Shown here one piece after another: positions 6,079 to 6,931 of a DNA stretch of 6,931 nucleotides. The stretch is taken from the NCBI GenBank assembly GCA_023247575.1, contig JAHFGE010000079.1:1-6931 (forward strand). Reading direction: 5' to 3'. The translations under genes were made by a program, and so were the position numbers. The first letter of the stretch is position 1; each line of letters begins with the position of its first letter. Under the pieces are notes generated by a model. The model was not told where the DNA came from. It searched no databases and saw only the letters and a program-made list of their open reading frames with translations. The stretch is from Candidatus Omnitrophota bacterium. GTDB lineage: Bacteria; Omnitrophota; Gorgyraeia; Zapsychrales; Fredricksoniimonadaceae.

Positions 6079-6324
6079 ATGAAATCAATCACTTATAGTC
6101 ACGCCCGGCAACACCTAGCAGAGGCCATGAAAAATGTCTGTGCCGACCATGATCCCATCATTGTCACAAATAAAAATAATAACTGTGTGGTCATTGTATC
6201 TTTAGATGATTATGAAGGCCTGCAGGAAACAGCTTACCTGCTGCGCAGCCCAAATAATGCGCGCAGGTTATTTGAATCCATCAAACAAATCAAATCAGGT
6301 AAAGGAAAAATCAAACAATTATGA
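6079..6324 (+). CDS. yefM: Antitoxin YefM (Phd/YefM family)
   Basis: An 81-residue antitoxin that neutralises YoeB by direct binding and represses its own operon. The N-terminal DNA-binding and dimerisation part (about 1-55) begins MKSITYSHARQHLAEAM, matching the E. coli pattern MRTISYSEARQNL, with VIVSLDDYEGL at 38-48. The C-terminal half has ETAYLLRSPNNARRL (50-64) and KSGKGK (72-77), nearly identical to the E. coli ETAYLLRSPANARRL and KSGKG. This is the segment that folds onto the toxin. Its last codons overlap yoeB by 4 bases (ATGA, 6321-6324), so toxin translation depends on antitoxin translation. The start is fixed by AGGAGG. The close match to enterobacterial proteins over the whole length suggests recent horizontal spread, as is common for these modules. 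Confidence 0.97.
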   Translation: MKSITYSHARQHLAEAMKNVCADHDPIIVTNKNNNCVVIVSLDDYEGLQETAYLLRSPNNARRLFESIKQIKSGKGKIKQL

Positions 6325-6575
6325 AATTAGTTTTTTCCGACCATGCTTGGGAAGACTATCTCTATTGGCAAAATAATGATAAAAAAATTGTAGAAAAAAT
6401 TAACCAACTTATGAAAGAGATTTCCCGCAGCCCTTATACCGGTATAGGCAAACCGGAACCTCTAAAACATACTCTTTCAGGCTATTGGTCCCGCCGTATT
6501 AATGACGAACACAGATTCGTCTATAAAGCCGATAAAGACCATCTTTACATCATTCAACTTCGCTATCACTATTAA
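6321..6575 (+). CDS. yoeB: Toxin YoeB, ribosome-dependent mRNA endonuclease
   Basis: An 84-residue RelE-superfamily toxin, the same length as E. coli YoeB. It cuts messenger RNA at the ribosomal A site and so stops translation until YefM binds it. The chain is collinear with the E. coli protein: W10-E-D-Y-L-Y-W16, GKPEPLKH (43-50), LSGYWSRRI (52-60), EHRFVY (63-68) and the terminal RYHY (81-84). The catalytic residues E46, R65 and H83 and the C-terminal Y84 are all present, so the toxin looks active rather than decayed. It has no well-placed ribosome site: AAGGAA at 6302-6306 is about 14 bases upstream. Expression therefore probably relies on coupling to yefM through the ATGA overlap. It ends 21 bp before the convergent gene at the right edge, with no terminator visible in the gap. 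Confidence 0.97.
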   Translation: MKLVFSDHAWEDYLYWQNNDKKIVEKINQLMKEISRSPYTGIGKPEPLKHTLSGYWSRRINDEHRFVYKADKDHLYIIQLRYHY

Positions 6576-6596
6576 TGAATACGCGGGAATTGAGTC

Positions 6597-6931
6597 TTAG
6601 TTAGGGGGCTGAAACGGAGTTGTTAATTCCGACGACCTACGGGAGTCCTCGGTAAGAGAAGACAACAGCGGCGAGGAGGAGACGGGTTTAATGTCCAGGA
6701 TGATGGGAATCAGGCCATCGATATGGATATTTTCTAAATTCTGTTGGGCTATCGGCAGCGGCACGCCGTTGCCGTCACGCTTAATTTGCAGGTTCAAGTT
6801 AGCTGCGTTAAAGTCGATACCACCAGGAGCCGTCATCGCTTGGTCCGCATTCACAGTTTGAGGCAGGCTGAATTCCGCATAAGACACAAAAGCCTCATGA
6901 ACCATGCGATCTACTTGGGTTGGATTTCTCA
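6597..6931 (-). CDS. C-terminal end of an unrecognised large protein, Omnitrophota-like tail (partial)
   Basis: The reading frame stays open to the window edge, so this is the C-terminal 110 codons of a longer gene. The frame upstream of the first in-window ATG (6903-6905) reads RNPTQVDR without a stop, so that ATG is probably internal. The sequence VHEAFVSYAEFSLP is followed by a GGIDFN motif, NLNLQIKRDGNGVPLP and NIHIDGLIPIILDIKPV. The tail is serine- and proline-rich (SSSPLLSSLTEDSRRSSE) and ends QPPN. From memory, the GGIDF and LNLQIKRDGNGVPLP segment recurs at the C-termini of proteins, often very large ones, in Candidatus Omnitrophota. No catalytic domain is in the visible part, so no function can be given. 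It is convergent with yoeB. Confidence 0.7.
   Translation of the reverse strand, partial: RNPTQVDRMVHEAFVSYAEFSLPQTVNADQAMTAPGGIDFNAANLNLQIKRDGNGVPLPIAQQNLENIHIDGLIPIILDIKPVSSSPLLSSLTEDSRRSSELTTPFQPPN

Noticed and set aside
6615..6631. Hairpin CGGAGTT-GTT-AATTCCG as a terminator for yefM-yoeB
   Set aside because: It has a 7-bp stem with one G-U pair, but no T-run follows on the plus strand, and it lies inside the convergent coding region.

Overview
The window is ordinary coding-dense bacterial DNA with a moderate AT bias. It most likely comes from a diderm (Gram-negative-type) bacterium: it encodes ADP-L-glycero-D-manno-heptose 6-epimerase, a lipopolysaccharide-core enzyme, and two proteins with clear lipobox signal peptides. 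From memory, the partial protein at the right edge has a C-terminal sequence style (GGIDF, then NLNLQIKRDGNGVPLP, then HIDGLIPIILDI) that recurs in Candidatus Omnitrophota. I therefore suggest Omnitrophota, as an inference that a database search would have to confirm.

Layout. Positions 16-5694 are one minus-strand run of seven closely packed genes. In transcription order they are: an LhgO-type L-2-hydroxyglutarate oxidase (5694/5682-4489), a CNNM/DUF21 plus CBS-pair membrane protein (4458-3457), a small lipoprotein (3452-2913), the heptose epimerase hldD (2916-1945), a membrane-anchored coiled-coil protein (1935-1009), a second small lipoprotein (1007-522) and a PadR-family regulator (525-16). 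Gaps range from 30 bp down to 4-bp ATGA overlaps (522-525, 2913-2916), so most of the run is probably one operon with translational coupling. The largest internal gap holds a 20-base palindrome-ended repeat directly against the lhgO stop codon.

A 97-bp AT-rich divergent promoter region (5695-5791) separates this run from plus-strand genes. These are a 75-residue protein with two CDGSH iron-sulfur motifs (5792-6019) and a complete YefM-YoeB toxin-antitoxin pair (6079-6575). The pair has its own sigma70-type promoter, overlapped by an 18-bp perfect palindrome carrying two TGTACA cores. The window ends with the C-terminal 110 codons of a convergent minus-strand gene (6597-6931).

How the genes may work together: hldD, the two lipoproteins, the coiled-coil membrane protein and the CNNM protein all point to the cell envelope, and a PadR-type repressor is the last gene of the run. 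The YefM-YoeB pair is an autonomous stress or addiction module. I see no CRISPR, tRNA, rRNA or insertion sequence. No intergenic stretch exceeds 100 bp.
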